Origin: Pterois miles
Taxonomy: Eukaryota; Chordata; Actinopteri; Perciformes; Scorpaenidae
Direction of reading: 5' to 3'
Length of the DNA: 64,000 bases
NCBI GenBank assembly: GCA_947000775.1
Contig: CAMQGK010000008.1
Span: 4,502,501-4,566,500 of the forward strand
Position 1 is the stretch's first letter. Each line of letters begins with the position of its first letter. A program made the position numbers and the translations under genes. Positions 1 through 11,650 of the stretch are shown here, piece after piece. Under the pieces are notes generated by a model that saw only the letters and a program-made list of their open reading frames with translations, did no database searches and had not been told where the DNA came from.

Positions 1-427
1 ACGTTCCTCTTAAAATTTGAATTCTTTTTTCCCTCTCTCCACAAGATCTATCTGATTTAGTTACTTTGCCAGCATTTGTACAAATAGCAACCTTCTGCTT
101 CTTCTTTGGTACGTAGCAGGCATGACTTCATACTCTTGTATGTTGCAGCCTCTCCTATGTGCCAGGCGTGTAGAAGAACAACGGTAAACCTGTTTAGAGC
201 TGTTGTAAGAGTAGCATCATTTGGAGAATAGTAGAGCTTGTGTGTAAAGTGTATATGGGAAGTGAGTGGTGAAGCAAGAGAGAGAGAGAGCGGCAGCAAA
301 TACGTATGAGAGAAAAAGTGAGCTAGTGGAGCAGATGTTAAAAGTTAAAGAAGTTTAAAGAAGTGAAAGGTGCAGTTCATGCCGAAATAAAATGCTTGCC
401 AGTGTCTTGAGCTGAGTAACAGGAGTT
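1..427. other. unannotated single-copy stretch
   Basis: I see no gene and no recognised repeat here. There is a short GA run near 279-291. The minus-strand open frame at 57-299 is short and has no recognisable domain. Confidence 0.5.
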
Positions 428-540
428 AACAAAAACATTCTAATTTTCAAGTGATTCTTCACTTCAGAAAACACACTTATTAATATTATATACCATTTCT
501 GCCAATAGATCCCCTTAATTGTTAGACATTGGTCCTTTAA
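428..540 (-). mobile_element. family A MITE fragment (TTAA-type)
   Basis: This is the terminal part of a short non-autonomous DNA transposon that also occurs at 21065-21361, 40136-40478 and 53265-53495. Shared landmarks are a CAGGTGATT-like block, then CTTATTAATATTAT, CCATTTCTGCC and the terminal CCTTTAA. The end falls on TTAA, the target-site duplication of piggyBac and Kolobok elements. The other end is missing, so this is a truncated copy. Orientation is opposite to the complete copy at 40136. Confidence 0.6.
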
Positions 541-683
541 GGTCTGGTCACTAAGAGGTATGATGGAATTAATCAGTGTGTCTCTGCAAAGTATTTCCTC
601 CAGAAGCTTGGTGACATACCAGTTTTGGAAATGCGCTTGATGCTACCCACAATTTGTGATTGAATATCTGTGATTACGTAAGC

Positions 684-880
684 CTATGCACCGATCCGAT
701 AGCATCATTTATTAACCCAGAAAAAAAAACTTCTTTAACCGTAAATCAGTTCTTCTTTGTCCCGTCGAAACAGTAGCCTTCACTGCACTGTCCCCCTAGA
801 TGTATCATGGCTGCCACTGGCCGGTCCATCATTCATACAGTACATGGTCAGTAGCAAACAGCTGCTTAATAATCATAAAT
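684..880 (+). repeat. family B interspersed repeat, copy 1
   Basis: This is similar to 62802-63190 in the same orientation. Shared blocks in order are TATGCACCRATCCRAT, an A-run, TGTAAATCARTTCTTCT, a GGTATCATGGCTG-like block and AGTAGYAAACAGCTG. No coding sequence is visible. The family is unnamed to me. It is dispersed, since both copies share a colinear order of blocks with different spacers. Confidence 0.5.
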
Positions 881-3800
881 CTGTTTATTGGCATTTTGTT
901 CACCGTTGTATAACATTTTGTCGAACCCCTTAAAAGTTAACACTGACATGATGATTTACTTTTGGTCAAAGGTGCAAATTGGCAGATCAAAGTCCATAAG
1001 CTGAAGTTACTGATGATTTTAGTCACATTTTATTGAATAGATTCTCTTTATTAGCTTATATGCATTGTCTGTATTTCCAGATGTGTGGCTATTCACATTT
1101 TACCAAAGTCAAAGGACGGAGTAACTCAACGGATCAATTTTCAGACACGCTTTCTTCTCTGTCTGTCTATCCTTTTATTTTTGACTGGCAAACCCTCCCC
1201 CATCCCTATACATTCATTTCAGTGTGCCACCAGACAACATCTGTCATAGTAGCCCTCAGGCTTACTCTGACTGAGCCTGTAGGGTCAATAGATCTAAACT
1301 GACCCAAATCTCACAGGGCAGCCCAGGCACGCCGCGTCAAGGGGAAGACAGACGCGAGTCAGGAATGAGATTATTTTTCTTCTATTTCAAGCAAAGAAGA
1401 GGCCTTTTACTCACTCACCTGTCACACAGATAGACAGACGAGACATGAGAAGTTAATGTCAGTGAGGGCAGGCATTCGGCTAAGCACACAGGTGTGCATT
1501 AACAGACAAACAAGCACTGTGGACTCTCCAATATGTCGATCAGCTATCTTCTTCTGTTCCACTTTGCCTCACAAAATACCCATCCAAAGCAGTTTTCCAT
1601 GAAGACACTTTCACTGGCCCAGTAATCTCCACAGAGAGGCTGTGCAAGGCCAGCTGGGGAGAGGCTTTGTGGCCACTGAGTCTCCCTTTCAATCCCATCT
1701 CAGGAAAGCCAAAGCTCCAGTGGGTAGATCTGGCCAGTTCCATCCAAACAGGACCTTTTGTGCTCCACAGCGGATTACCTGCTGAGTCCCATAAGCACTG
1801 AATGTCTCCTCTCTAAAGATTTAACAAGACCCAGGGGGAAAACATCTAATTTGTTGGCTGTGTATTCAGTGGAGTTCCCCCTGGCTAATCCCTGGTCAGC
1901 ACTATTGGGTCCAGCTAATCTAGATTGCCACTGAGTTTGGACTCGGTTCTGGTCTGGGGCCAGTCCTTGAGGTGTATGCATGCACCAGTTGTCCACACAT
2001 ATTGAAAGAGAGGTGATACTGTAAAGGTTGATATTGGTATTCTGTGTTGTTTAGGTTTTGGGAATGGTTTATAGATTACCTTTCAGGCTGGCATTTAGCT
2101 TCGGGGTATGGACGATATACAGAGGAAAAAAAAATAACCTGTGTTACACTCACTTACTTCTCTCATGACATGTTTCCTACAGCCAAAACAAATGTTACAC
2201 ATGAGAGAAACAGAGGATTGGTGTGCACTTATACACCTAGCAATTTTTGGCCTTGAGGGGACAGAAAAAATACAAAAAAAGTCACAGAATTTGTTATGGA
2301 TCACATTCTAGCAAATAGTTGCTACTTAAACATCCAGTCAACACAAAAAAACCTATTGTACCACTGAAGTTGTGGTTTGGCAACATTCCACATGACAATG
2401 TAAGTCCAATGGAGAGCTGCACAAGTCCTAAAACCCTGAAATGAGTTAGCATTTTTGCTTTTAATGGGATTTTGTTTAGATCCCTGAAATTAGGTTTGTG
2501 GGTAACACAAGCTTCAGGGATTTTAAGATTTTGTTATATGACATAAAATACATGAGTAAATATTCTACTCATAAATTTTGAAGCTTTTAGGTGTCTTAAA
2601 AAGTGCTGGTGACGTCAAGTCACGTGACCGTGGTGTGGTTTGTTAATAGCCTAATCCAAAAAAAACAAAAAAAAAAAAAAACATTTTTGTCAAAGGAACC
2701 AGTGCAAAACTAACTTCCCGATTGCCGATTGGCATACAAAATTACCTCATCCCTGCAGCACTTCTTTTATCTATAATTACTTTAATAATTATTATAATAA
2801 TTATTAATAAGAACACCTAACTCGGTTGTTAGATGTCACACACAACGTGACAACGGCACCAATGCGCTCTGAAACCCGTTATTCCCAATGGCTTACACAG
2901 CGCCACGACATCTTGTTACTAGATGGAGCAAAGCGTGAACGCAGCGTAACGCTCGATGAACGCTGTGCCCGGAGTTTCATAGATCGCAGCCCCAGCCACG
3001 CTCTGTGAAAGGCCCACTGGACTTTGTTTCGCACTTAGTTGCTAACTTTGTCTGTCTGCTGTTTGGTGGTAGGCAGGTAACACGTTATCATGCATTTGTC
3101 AGATGTTTGCTGAAAATGGCTTCCTGCTGCTAGAACAAGCTTGATAAGAGCAGCGAGACTAACCCTGACAGTAAATGTGGGGACCATAAAACCAAACAAT
3201 GAGCTAAATGAGGCTAAAGCTGTCTGTAAAGCTGCAGAACTGGGTGATAATTCTGAGGTTAATCAATTATCAAGTAAACCCTGTCACATTACAGAAATCA
3301 TTCAGTGATAATATATCATCCTGATCATGGCAATTCAAGCATTTTTACTGAAACAAACGCACTCCCTAAGTACCATAACCTTATAACATATTCTCTGACA
3401 GATAATTTCAGTCCAAACAGGCTTCATAATGACAATCAAATGGTTCCCTGTCAGCTGTCCCAGCATCCATACATACTATTACCCTTATTGACATTCACAG
3501 CATTCATTCCGCAGCTCCAAGAAAGACTGGAGCAATTGCCCTTGAGAACACTTGACTCAAATTTATATAACTTCCTGCTATTAAGATTTGTCCCCATTGG
3601 ATATATGAGATGTTATCTATCTGTAATAGATGTATTATTTATGAGCAGCCATGCTTTAAAGTCAGCCATAAACAAGTGACTGAACACAGGAAACAAAAGC
3701 CAAAGAGAGACAGACGGCCATGACTGTGTTGTATCAAGGCATCTAAACTGCCCTCTGCATTACTGTAGTGTCTATAAAGGCCTGATTAATCACATAATAA

Positions 3801-4636
3801 CACCCCATAGAATTATATCACCCTCATTATTACAGACAGTTAAAGCTAGAGAAAGAGTCCTGAAGAAAAATGATGTGAACATACCTTCAGCTTTGACTTC
3901 ACACAATGTTGTATCTGACTGGGAGGTTTTCACAAAACATTAAATATGGGTAATAGACTGCTGGTGTTCATATCTACACAGCAGTTTGGTCATGTGTGAC
4001 ACAGAAATGTGACAACACTAATCACAAGGTGCATTGATATGTTTAATGTGCCATTTTCATTCGCTCAGATGCAAGAAATAATTGGAATTTCTTTTCAGTT
4101 GCCATGCTAATAGCTTGCCTGGAGGTGAAAATCTCAAAAAGGCAAACGAGAAAGGCGGCAAAGCATGATCAAGACTGGTAATTAATGGGGAACATTATTA
4201 TGATGGAATTCATGTCAGTGCGTGTGCTCGCATGCCGTCACACTTGCACTATGCAACTATATGTACGGTGCCCATGTACGGTGTCATATTCACACAAATT
4301 TATAATTTGATTTAATTTGTTTTTGACACTGCATGCAATCCTCCCTGACTGACCAGAATCGCCATAGCAACCCTTACTTGATAGCGCTACAATAACTGAG
4401 ATTTCGTGTTAACAGGTGTTTTGGTATTGAGGTGATTCAAATATTGAATTAATTTCTTACTACTGTAAAGGACTAGATGTCAAAAAACGAGTTATTTCTC
4501 TGATAGGAGTATCGCTGTGTTCAAGAATATTAGTTCAGTTAATAAGCAAAGGATAATGTACTGCAATTACCTGGGTGTCAGTACACAAGATGCTAGCGTG
4601 GATGCTATGAAACCTTTAGTTACGTTAGCTATCTAT
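881..4636. other. long stretch without recognisable genes or repeats
   Basis: The sequence is AT-rich and mostly non-repetitive. Small landmarks are an A-rich run at about 2657-2682, a palindromic ATAATTATTATAAT-type tract at 2771-2812, and a GACGTC followed by TCACGTGA at 2611-2627. The open frame at 3305-3679 (124 codons, plus) has no signal peptide, domain or codon pattern that I recognise. I read it as chance. Confidence 0.5.
2771..2812. repeat. AT-rich palindromic low-complexity tract
   Basis: This is a run of ATAATTATTATAATAATTATT-like sequence that is nearly self-complementary. It is simple sequence with no coding potential. Confidence 0.7.
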
Positions 4637-5176
4637 AGCTGTGTTTCCACCGCATGGTACGGCTCTGCTTGACTTGATTCGACACACTTTTGGTAGGAGG
4701 TCCTATTCTCTGTGCCATGTTTCCACTGCAGATAGTTACCCCCCTCAGCGAAGGCGAGATTTCTCAGCCGATCGCCGTAGCGGTGGTGCGTGATACTGCC
4801 TGTTGAATCCGACAACCAAACAGAGGAATGTCTGAACATCTCCACTGTACCATGTAGTTTTGCAAGCTGCTGTTTTTTTTTTTAAATCTGAATTTAAATC
4901 CTGAATTGCTAATTGTGGCTGCTATTTGAAAACGGTGGATTTGTGCTGGATGTCTTATATCGCGATAGTGACAAATCCCTCTGACCAATCAGCGGATTGC
5001 AGTGTTTTTACTCCTTAGTATCAGCTCAGCTTGCTTACAACCTCGACTGAGGTGGTGCCAAAAATGGAGAGGGCCTATTGGTACCATCCACAACTTTTGC
5101 GAATGGAAACACGAAAACAACCTTTCTAATGTGTAATGAACTGAACTGATCTGGACTGCTTGGTAGAAACGCAGCT
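4637..5176. mobile_element. 540 bp non-autonomous DNA transposon with TIRs (family H)
   Basis: The left end AGCTGTGTTTCCACC and the inverse of the right end, AGCTGCGTTTCTACC, match at 13 of 15 positions. They form terminal inverted repeats around a non-coding interior. The interior carries subterminal palindromic blocks such as GGTGGTGCCAAAAATG. It also has a GACCAATCAG stretch that I recall from fish repeats of this kind. The target-site duplication is not obvious, so the superfamily (Harbinger-like or other) stays open. Short open frames inside are not transposase. Confidence 0.6.
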
Positions 5177-7066
5177 TGTGACAGTCATTTGTGAGATGAA
5201 GTATACCTGTGATTGGATATTTAGATCATGTTTTTTCCTGGTCGTGTACGAAGGGGGAGAATGAAACTTGTGAGCTTGTGTTTACAACCTGGGAAGCTGT
5301 GTACACAATACACACTACTGCTAAGGAACAGCAATATTAATGGAACGGTCAGCGTCTAGAAGCCACAGAGGCTAACAATTTAGCAAGCTAGCGGGTAACA
5401 TAACGAAGGAAGTGCAGGAATACAAAGGCATAATGACAGAGGAATAGCAACATTTTCAATATTACAATATAATAAAATATCAAGATTAACTTTCATGGTC
5501 TCCATTTCTGACGCCAACAAACACATTTACAAGGTTGTGAATACCACATGAGGGGGGGCCTCCATATGGACTCTTATCGTGAACACTGTAAACACGACCC
5601 CATTTGAGGGCGTCATTAGTCTGTTTTTGAGAGTTGAAACGAGCAGCCAGTTTATAACTAGCAACACAGTTAATCACACAATACTCTGCGTATGGCTAGG
5701 TAATAACTGGTCAGCAAAACCAGATAATGCCTTGTCATGGTCTTACTGAAGAAGACTACAGTATTAATATTGTTGGGTTATCACGTCCCCTAACACAGTT
5801 AGACAGATGCATTTTCTGACTTTGTAATGTACTGTAGCTCACAGTTCTTACCTGCTATCAGGTACACGTAATAAATTTAATAGAGTGCAAAATAAATAGT
5901 TTAAATTGGCACGGATAATCTACCCTGAATGAGCAGTTTGGGCTTAATGCTGCTTTATTTTTGGACATAAGTTTGTATTCTTCAGTGATTATGTTCCGTT
6001 AAATTGGTGTACACAAAATACTGATTTGAGAGCACAAACTACATTTCTATTGTTCTCCATGACACTTCTCTCATCTTCATACTTTTTCTTTTTTTGAAAC
6101 GGCCATTCAAGTCTAAAGGCTCGTAACAGGTGATGATTAGATCCCTCCAGAGACCTTTCAGCTTTGTCAGGCCAAAAGGGTTCACCTAATTCCTCTTGGC
6201 ATTCATTCCACTTAGTCTCCACTCTTTTGCTTCCAACTCTCTCTCTCTTTCTCTCATTCATAGGGGAGTTGTCAGACAAGGATAACACCTCTATGTGAAG
6301 AGAGAGAGAATGAGTGGGAGTAAGAGTGGGAGATGGCTGCTAGTATAATGAGAACACACACTGAAGCGGCAATTTACTTAATAACAGATTTTTCGGATTT
6401 TTCTTATGCCTTTAGATAAAGTGATGGCTGCTGTTCTTAAATCTCATTATCAAAGTGTGTAAATTGTAGGGTATGCTCTCCATCTGGAGATGGTAGACGC
6501 CGCGTACTGCCGGGTGATGTGGCACGTCCAAGTCCAAATGATGTGGGTTGAATGTTGGCTGTTCAAAAAAAAACAAAAAAAACCCAAATGACTTAAAATG
6601 AATCTAAAAATGGAACATATGTACGCTGTCCTCTGTCGTAACGCTACAATGCTGTGAAACAACAGACGCGAGCTTGTGACTGATCACTAGTTCACATAAC
6701 ATCTGGATGGGTGAAGTCAATGAGACACACATTTCATCATACTATGCAAATATTGCCAGGCTCTCCTGTTGAGCAAGGGCATGCGATTAATGATGAATAG
6801 CAATAAAGAAATACTGAAAAGTACAGTATTTTTCTTAGTGTAATATAAATAGATCTTCACACACAAAACAATGATCATCTGACTAAAAACTGGTATGTTA
6901 TGGTCTATAATACCCTTTTCTCTCTACTTCATTTCCTATCTACTGTATATCTATACTATCAGCTGTGTAAGCGAAATGCAAAAAATAATATAATACCCAA
7001 TGCATTTTACCATTTTTTTTTTTTTTTTACCAGCAAACCATTAACCTAATGTATATACAGTATAAT
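5177..7066. other. stretch without recognisable genes
   Basis: No gene or confidently recognised repeat. CT- and GA-rich runs lie around 6235-6312, an A-run at 6548-6562 and a T-run at 7012-7028. The minus-strand open frame 5989-6288 (99 codons) reads through the CT-rich run and is lysine/arginine/glutamate-rich for that reason. I do not treat it as a gene. Confidence 0.5.
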
Positions 7067-7716
7067 AGGGCTATCAATCGATGGAAATATTTAATCACTA
7101 TTAATCACATGATTGTCCATATTTTATAGCTTTTAATCACAAAATCTTTTATTTGTTCAAATTATATTATACAAATACTGTCCAGAAACCCTCACAGGTA
7201 CTGTATTTAGCATAATAAATATGCTCAAATCATAACATGGCAAACTTAAGCCCAACAGGCAACGACAGTGGTCGACAATCAACACTTAACCTGCAGAACT
7301 GGGTTTAAGACCGTTGCTGAGTGGTGTTTTGTTATGTTAGTGATAGTTTTTTTTGTTTTGCTGTGTTTTCCTTTCCATACATGCTTTACTTAGTTTACTT
7401 ACTTATTTCAAGCCCAACCATGACGTTTCCCCTTACCCTAACTAAGTGCTTTTCTGGCCAAAACCTAATTGTGGACGTTTGCATGGCGTACAAATAACAC
7501 TGATACACAACATGTCCAGGGAATGTGGTATTTCTACACTTTCCCGTGAGGCTGGATCAGGTTCCTTAAGTTTTCTAGTTTCATATGATACCAGTATCTT
7601 CACGCTAGCTTTAAAACTGAGCCTGGAACAAACTCCGAAAGATCAATTGTGTTAATACATAACATAAATTACTGCCATGAAAACAAATCTGCCTTAAAGC
7701 GTTATCAACTGCCTTA
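7067..7716 (+). mobile_element. family C element, copy A (interrupted)
   Basis: The left end AGGGCTATCAATCGATGG opens a repeat also found at 38038-38582, 46562-46961 and 53573-55537. Shared blocks are AATCACATGATTGTCCAT, TGTCCAGAAACCCTCACAGG and GCTCAAATCATAACATGG, and after an interruption TTTCTAGTTTCATATGA and TTTAAAACTGAGCC. Roughly 7290-7555 is replaced by unrelated family Z sequence. ATATACAGTATAAT (7053-7066) before and ATATACTGTATAAT (7717-7730) after differ at one position and look like a 14 bp target-site duplication. Caution is needed because that motif is itself AT-rich and nearly palindromic. Confidence 0.6.
7385..7555 (+). repeat. family Z repeat segment inside family C copy A
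   Basis: This contains AAGCCCAACCATGACGTTTC and CCCTAACTAAGTGCTTTTC. The same opening block recurs at about 61318 (AAGCCCAACCATGATGATG), and CCTAACCAAGTR blocks recur in the minisatellite at 11651. It separates the two parts of the family C copy, so it arrived later or replaced the middle by rearrangement. No coding capacity is visible. Confidence 0.45.
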
Positions 7717-7730
7717 ATATACTGTATAAT

Positions 7731-8440
7731 GTAATATCATTGCTGTCACATGCCAATGTTGAGTTTTATTTTCAAGAATCTCCCAGAAGTTTTGATAGGA
7801 AACTTGTATTTTTAATGAGCTTTGAAAAAAGTATTCTAAAAATAGCATTTTGTGATTACTTGGACTGATATTGCAGTTACAATATTATTTGTGATATGAG
7901 AAGGATAATTTTTACATTATTATTATATATACTTTCTACTATTTTTTATATTTTCAGTGCAAAACATTAAAATGATTATCGTGTGATTTTTTTTGCAGGG
8001 ATTTGTACCAAACAAAGATGTAGAATAAGATGTTTAGGTCAGGACATCTTGCAGGATGACAATAATTCATTTAAAATGGTATACTGACAAGCATTTTGCC
8101 TTGACACAAACATTCCCTCTCTTACATTTTGAAAATCATATTGAGATTTCATTCAAAATTTCGATTAAGTGCTCTGCCCAAATTTTTAATCTTTAAAAGA
8201 CAAAATGAGTGTGGTGAAATTAAGCAAACTACTTCTAACTCATTTATTCTTACTCATTCAAAAACAGGCTTTTATTTTGTATTCAATATCATTTCAACCT
8301 TGCAACCCAAAATAAATCTTGACCTCTGTTCGTATAGTAAAACAAAGTTTTCAAAGGGATACGCTGAAGCATAAGATAATGCAAGTGCAAGATAAATGCT
8401 ATAATGTGATCAAATGAGATGCTACATCCACTTATCGTAA
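7731..8440. other. stretch without recognisable features
   Basis: AT-rich single-copy-looking sequence. I see no repeat, RNA gene or credible coding frame. Confidence 0.5.
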
Positions 8441-8544
8441 CACTTACCCCTTGGCTGCCCACTCACACACCCCCTATGGACATTGTCAGCGTCTCTGTCA
8501 CCAGTTGTGTGCCCCCCTAAATGTGTGTGCCTCCATTCACTCGT

Positions 8545-8567
8545 GCACACACACACACTCACACACT
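8545..8567. repeat. short imperfect CA microsatellite
   Basis: A CACACACACACACTCACACAC-like run broken by one T. Confidence 0.7.
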
Positions 8568-9190
8568 ATGGATGGCAGGGAAAATGCGGACAGAGTCATC
8601 CTGTCCGCCATCACTGCAGGGCTTCTGGAAGAGTGGACACCAATTACAGCCAACCAGACCGAGCCAAACACTGCTCCAGTCCACCAACCGCCCCTTCATC
8701 CGGCCGCCACCGCAACCCCAGACACCCCTTTCTCTCCGCCTGGCTCTGTTGCGTTCCCTTTGGTCATAGCTGTACGATGGCCAGCCATGTGTTACAAATG
8801 GGATAAACTGCAGCGGTTTGGTGATGTGCGTGTGGGTGGATGTGAGTGGGTAGCCATGGCAGCCAGTAGCCAGGGCACGAGATAGAGGGAGGGGGAGGGA
8901 AGGTTGGGGTTGTGGGTGTGAGAGGAAAATGGGTACAATTGTGTGTGTATTTGCTTGCATATGTGCATGTTGGATTGGTGTGTTTGACAGTTCAGAATAT
9001 ATGACTGCAGAGTAAACACTGGTTAGGCGAACCCTACCTACACAGGAAAAGAAAGCAAACTGTGAAGCTCTGGTCTCTAATGTTCTTCAAGTGCTCATCA
9101 GGCCTGTTTTGTTTATCCATAAGGTTTCATTTATTCCCGTGGTCCCGACACATTTGGCAGGTGGAGGGGGTGAAAATGAGTCATGCTGGT

Positions 9191-9230
9191 GTGCGGTCCT
9201 GTGCGGCGCTGTGCGGCGCTGTGCGGCGCT
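9191..9230. repeat. 10 bp tandem repeat, about 4 units
   Basis: Three perfect copies of GTGCGGCGCT at 9201-9230 follow a degenerate unit GTGCGGTCCT at 9191. It lies inside the CpG-rich core. The unit length is not a multiple of three, so copy-number change would shift any reading frame, which argues against coding use here. Confidence 0.85.
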
Positions 9231-9570
9231 GCCAGCCCCGCCTTGGAAGCACATGGCGGATCGGCAGGCGCACTGGGCCACCATATTGACCTGGCGCTGA
9301 CTGACACATGTCGGGAGAGGGAGGTGTGAGGAAGGAGGGGAGGAGAGGTCACCGATCTGCTCGTCTCTGTCATCAGACGGTCCTCGCGGCCCCCCTGACG
9401 GACGGACAGGAAACATCTGCTACGATGCCCCCTCTCAACCTGAACTTCCCCCACCCCCCGAGGGCACGGCCAGCTTGAACGCCTGCCACCGCCGCACACA
9501 GTACCGCCTGTCCAAACCCGGAGAACAAACAGTACCGACCCCGGCGCTGTTGCTCCCCTCCCTCCTGGGC

Positions 9571-10569
9571 GACTCATCCAGTGACAAACAAGCTAAAGTA
9601 CCATTTACCACACCTGACCATTACAATGATTGATGTGCAAACAATACCTCTGATGTGTACATCTGTTAAAAATCATGTTTGTGACACAAGACAGAGCACT
9701 GAGTGAACTTGAAATGCCGAACGGAGTTGCTCAAGCACAGGAGCGGCTTGATGAGATCTTGATCTGAATCCATTCAGATCTTTTATCATTTTTGTTGTGA
9801 TTAAAAAATCCCTCACGAAACACCTCCCCACATAAATGCAGGGGACTCCATCAAACAATTGGACTGGAATGGAGCGCCTAATGTTGGAATAGGGTCGAAT
9901 GGGAGGATTGATCTGCTTCACAGTGTTGACAGCTTGCTCATTTCTAGAAAGTGATTCAACTATGGAATGCAGGGCTCTAATTAAACCATCCATCAAGCTG
10001 CGGCCGATATTCCGAAGGAGGGTTGGGGCTAAAAAGGACAGATTGAAGCAAAAATCCTCATCTCCATACATGCTGCTCATGTCAGGAGTAGCACTGCTGG
10101 GAGATTAAACCACAACAAAAAAACTCTTTATGTTTTGCATCCGCAGCAGTAAAGGTCCTGCATTGGTATGCCATCTGAAATTTGTGTTTATATGCAACCC
10201 TGTGCCTAATTGTGTCCTTATATCAGCAGCATACACATTTACATTTACACTTGGCATTTAGCTGACACTGTTATCGCGCTGTGAGTGGGCAGGTAGGGCT
10301 TTAGCATCTCACTCAGTAACCATTTGACAGGCCAAATAGGCCCTTAGTGGCTACACATTTTAGGTTGTGAGGATCAAGCCTGGATTATAGGTTAAGATGA
10401 GTGCTCCAAAGCTGTAAAGAGTGCACAGGCCTGAGAACTAGGAGTGCATGAAGAGAAAGTTTATTAAAAGCAATAATTTAATGACTTCCTTCAAGCAGCC
10501 TGTCTTTCTTTTTCTTTGTTTTTATGCACATTAGCAGCTAGGGCAATTTGTCAGTCGGCTTACCACTGA
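9571..10569. other. stretch without recognisable genes
   Basis: No gene is supported. A minus-strand open frame at 9673-10080 (135 codons) has no domain that I recognise. Around 10247-10270 ACATTTACATTTACACTTGG resembles the terminal motif of common fish retroposon tails, but the match is too short to call. Confidence 0.4.
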
Positions 10570-10625
10570 TTCTACACAGAAATATAATAACAACTAATGG
10601 ATGGATTGTCATGAAAGTTGGTCCA

Positions 10626-11182
10626 CACACCGATCAGCCATAACATTAGGACCGCATGGGCACCCTGACCAGTCTGTAGCTACGCAGCTCCATACACAAA
10701 CTGCGAGGCAATGTGCCTTCTGATACCTTTCTATTGGAACCAGCATTAACTTTTTTCGGCAATCTGAGCTACAGCAGCTCTTCTATTAGATCGGACAACA
10801 CGGGTCAGCCTTCGCTCCCCACGTTGTATCAATGAGCCTTGGCCGCCCATGACCCTGTCGCCAGTTCACCGGTTTTCCTTCTTTGGACCACTTTTGGTCG
10901 GTCCTGACCACTGCAAACCAGGAAGATCCCACAAGAGCTGCAGTTTTGTAGAAGCTCTGACCCAGTCGTCTAGCCATCAAAATTTGGCTCTTGTCAAAGT
11001 CGCTCACATCCTTACACTTGCCCATTTTTTTCTGTTTCCAACAGATCAGCTTCAAGGACGAAATGTTCACTTGCTGCCAAATATACCCCACCCACTGCCA
11101 GTTGCCATTGTAGCGAGATAATCAATGTTATTCACTTCACCTGTCAGTGGTCATTATATTGTTAATGTTATGGCTCATTGTG
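10626..11182 (-). mobile_element. Tc1-like DNA transposon, internally deleted
   Basis: The termini are inverted repeats. The left end is CACACCGATCAGCCATAACA and the right end reads, in inverse, CACAATGAGCCATAACATTA. The core GCCATAACATTA is perfect. The right end is followed by TA (11183-11184), the Tc1/mariner target duplication; on the left the corresponding dinucleotide is CA, probably a decayed TA. Full-length Tc1 elements are about 1.6 kb, and this one is 557 bp because the catalytic part of the transposase gene is deleted. It is a dead, MITE-like derivative embedded in a family G repeat. Confidence 0.8.
10650..11025 (-). pseudogene. Tc1-like transposase N-terminus, truncated and frameshifted
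   Basis: From ATG at 11025 the minus strand encodes MGKCKDVSDFDKSQILMARR and continues through RLGQSFYKTAALVGSSWFAV, KWSKEGKPVNWRQGHGRPR and LID. This is the paired-like helix-turn-helix DNA-binding region of Tc1 transposases, ending at the GRPR AT-hook-like motif. After about 80 residues the frame is lost at a stop (10786-10788). A shifted frame continues as AVAQIAEKVNAG, and then LRSYRLVRVPM directly abuts the left inverted repeat. The whole DDE catalytic domain is missing, so no active enzyme can be made. The family call rests on recalled Tc1 sequences. Confidence 0.85.
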
Positions 11183-11650
11183 TAGAGCCAGGTTTACAGT
11201 GAATGAATGAAAATTATGTTGGTGAATCCCTGATTTCTCCTTTACTGCCAACAGCAGGTCAAATTCAAATTTATCAGGGCATATGATATCCTTGCATCTG
11301 CATCTTTTGGATAGATTGCAATGACAATTGATGCACACATTCATCTACTTCTCAGGATGACTTGGATGCGCAAACTATCATGCTAAGACGTTAAACTTTG
11401 ATGGTGAACCTAGTCAGGCTGTATTTGTACATCATTTATAGATAAATTCATGGTAATTTATTTATATCCTTGTATTTAATCCATGTAATTGTGAATCAGG
11501 GAGTATTAAAGAGCAACAAGTTCAGCAAACAAAAAAAAACAAAAAAACACCAGACTTTTCCCCAGGAGACCAGTCTTCAAATCTCAGAAGTCAATGTTAA
11601 ATTATTTGTCATATAACTTCCATACTTCAGTTCTGCCACCTTCATAGTTA

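Larger units (their letters stand above)
8441..9570. other. GC-rich block with CpG-dense core (about 9180-9570)
   Basis: The base composition shifts sharply from the AT-rich surroundings. From about 9190 to 9560 CpG dinucleotides are frequent (CGGCGCT, CGGATCGG, TCGCGGCC, GACGGACGGAC, CGCCGC). This fits an unmethylated CpG island, and hence a possible promoter or first exon. Overlapping open frames of 133-148 codons on the minus strand and 144 on the plus strand follow simply from scarce stop codons in GC-rich DNA. Their products are low-complexity, rich in H/T/P or S/R, with no recognisable domain. A gene start is possible but unsupported. Confidence 0.45.
10590..11420. repeat. family G repeat copy split by a Tc1 relic
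   Basis: Left of the Tc1 relic, AATGGATGGATTGTCATGAA, and right of it, GTTGGTGAATCCCTGATTTC, CAACAGCAGGTCAAATTC and GATAGATTGCAATGACAATT are successive blocks of one fish repeat. The repeat also occurs at 61480-62062 (ATCATTAAAGTTGTCGATC, TTTCATGGATATCCAATCC, GGTGGTGCTACAGGAAAAC). The Tc1 element therefore landed in an already present family G copy. A further fragment lies at 12140-12225. Confidence 0.5.

Noticed and set aside
3305..3679. 124-codon open frame on the plus strand
   Set aside because: No recognisable domain, no codon pattern, AT-rich surroundings. A frame of this length is expected by chance somewhere in 64 kb.
8451..8885. 144-codon open frame beginning MAAHSHTPYGHC
   Set aside because: The product is low-complexity because it reads through CA-rich and GC-rich sequence. 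Other overlapping frames are open too, which shows stop scarcity and not coding selection.
9131..9577. 148-codon minus-strand open frame, the longest seen
   Set aside because: It lies in the CpG-dense patch, is R/G/S/P-rich with no domain, and includes the 10 bp tandem repeat.
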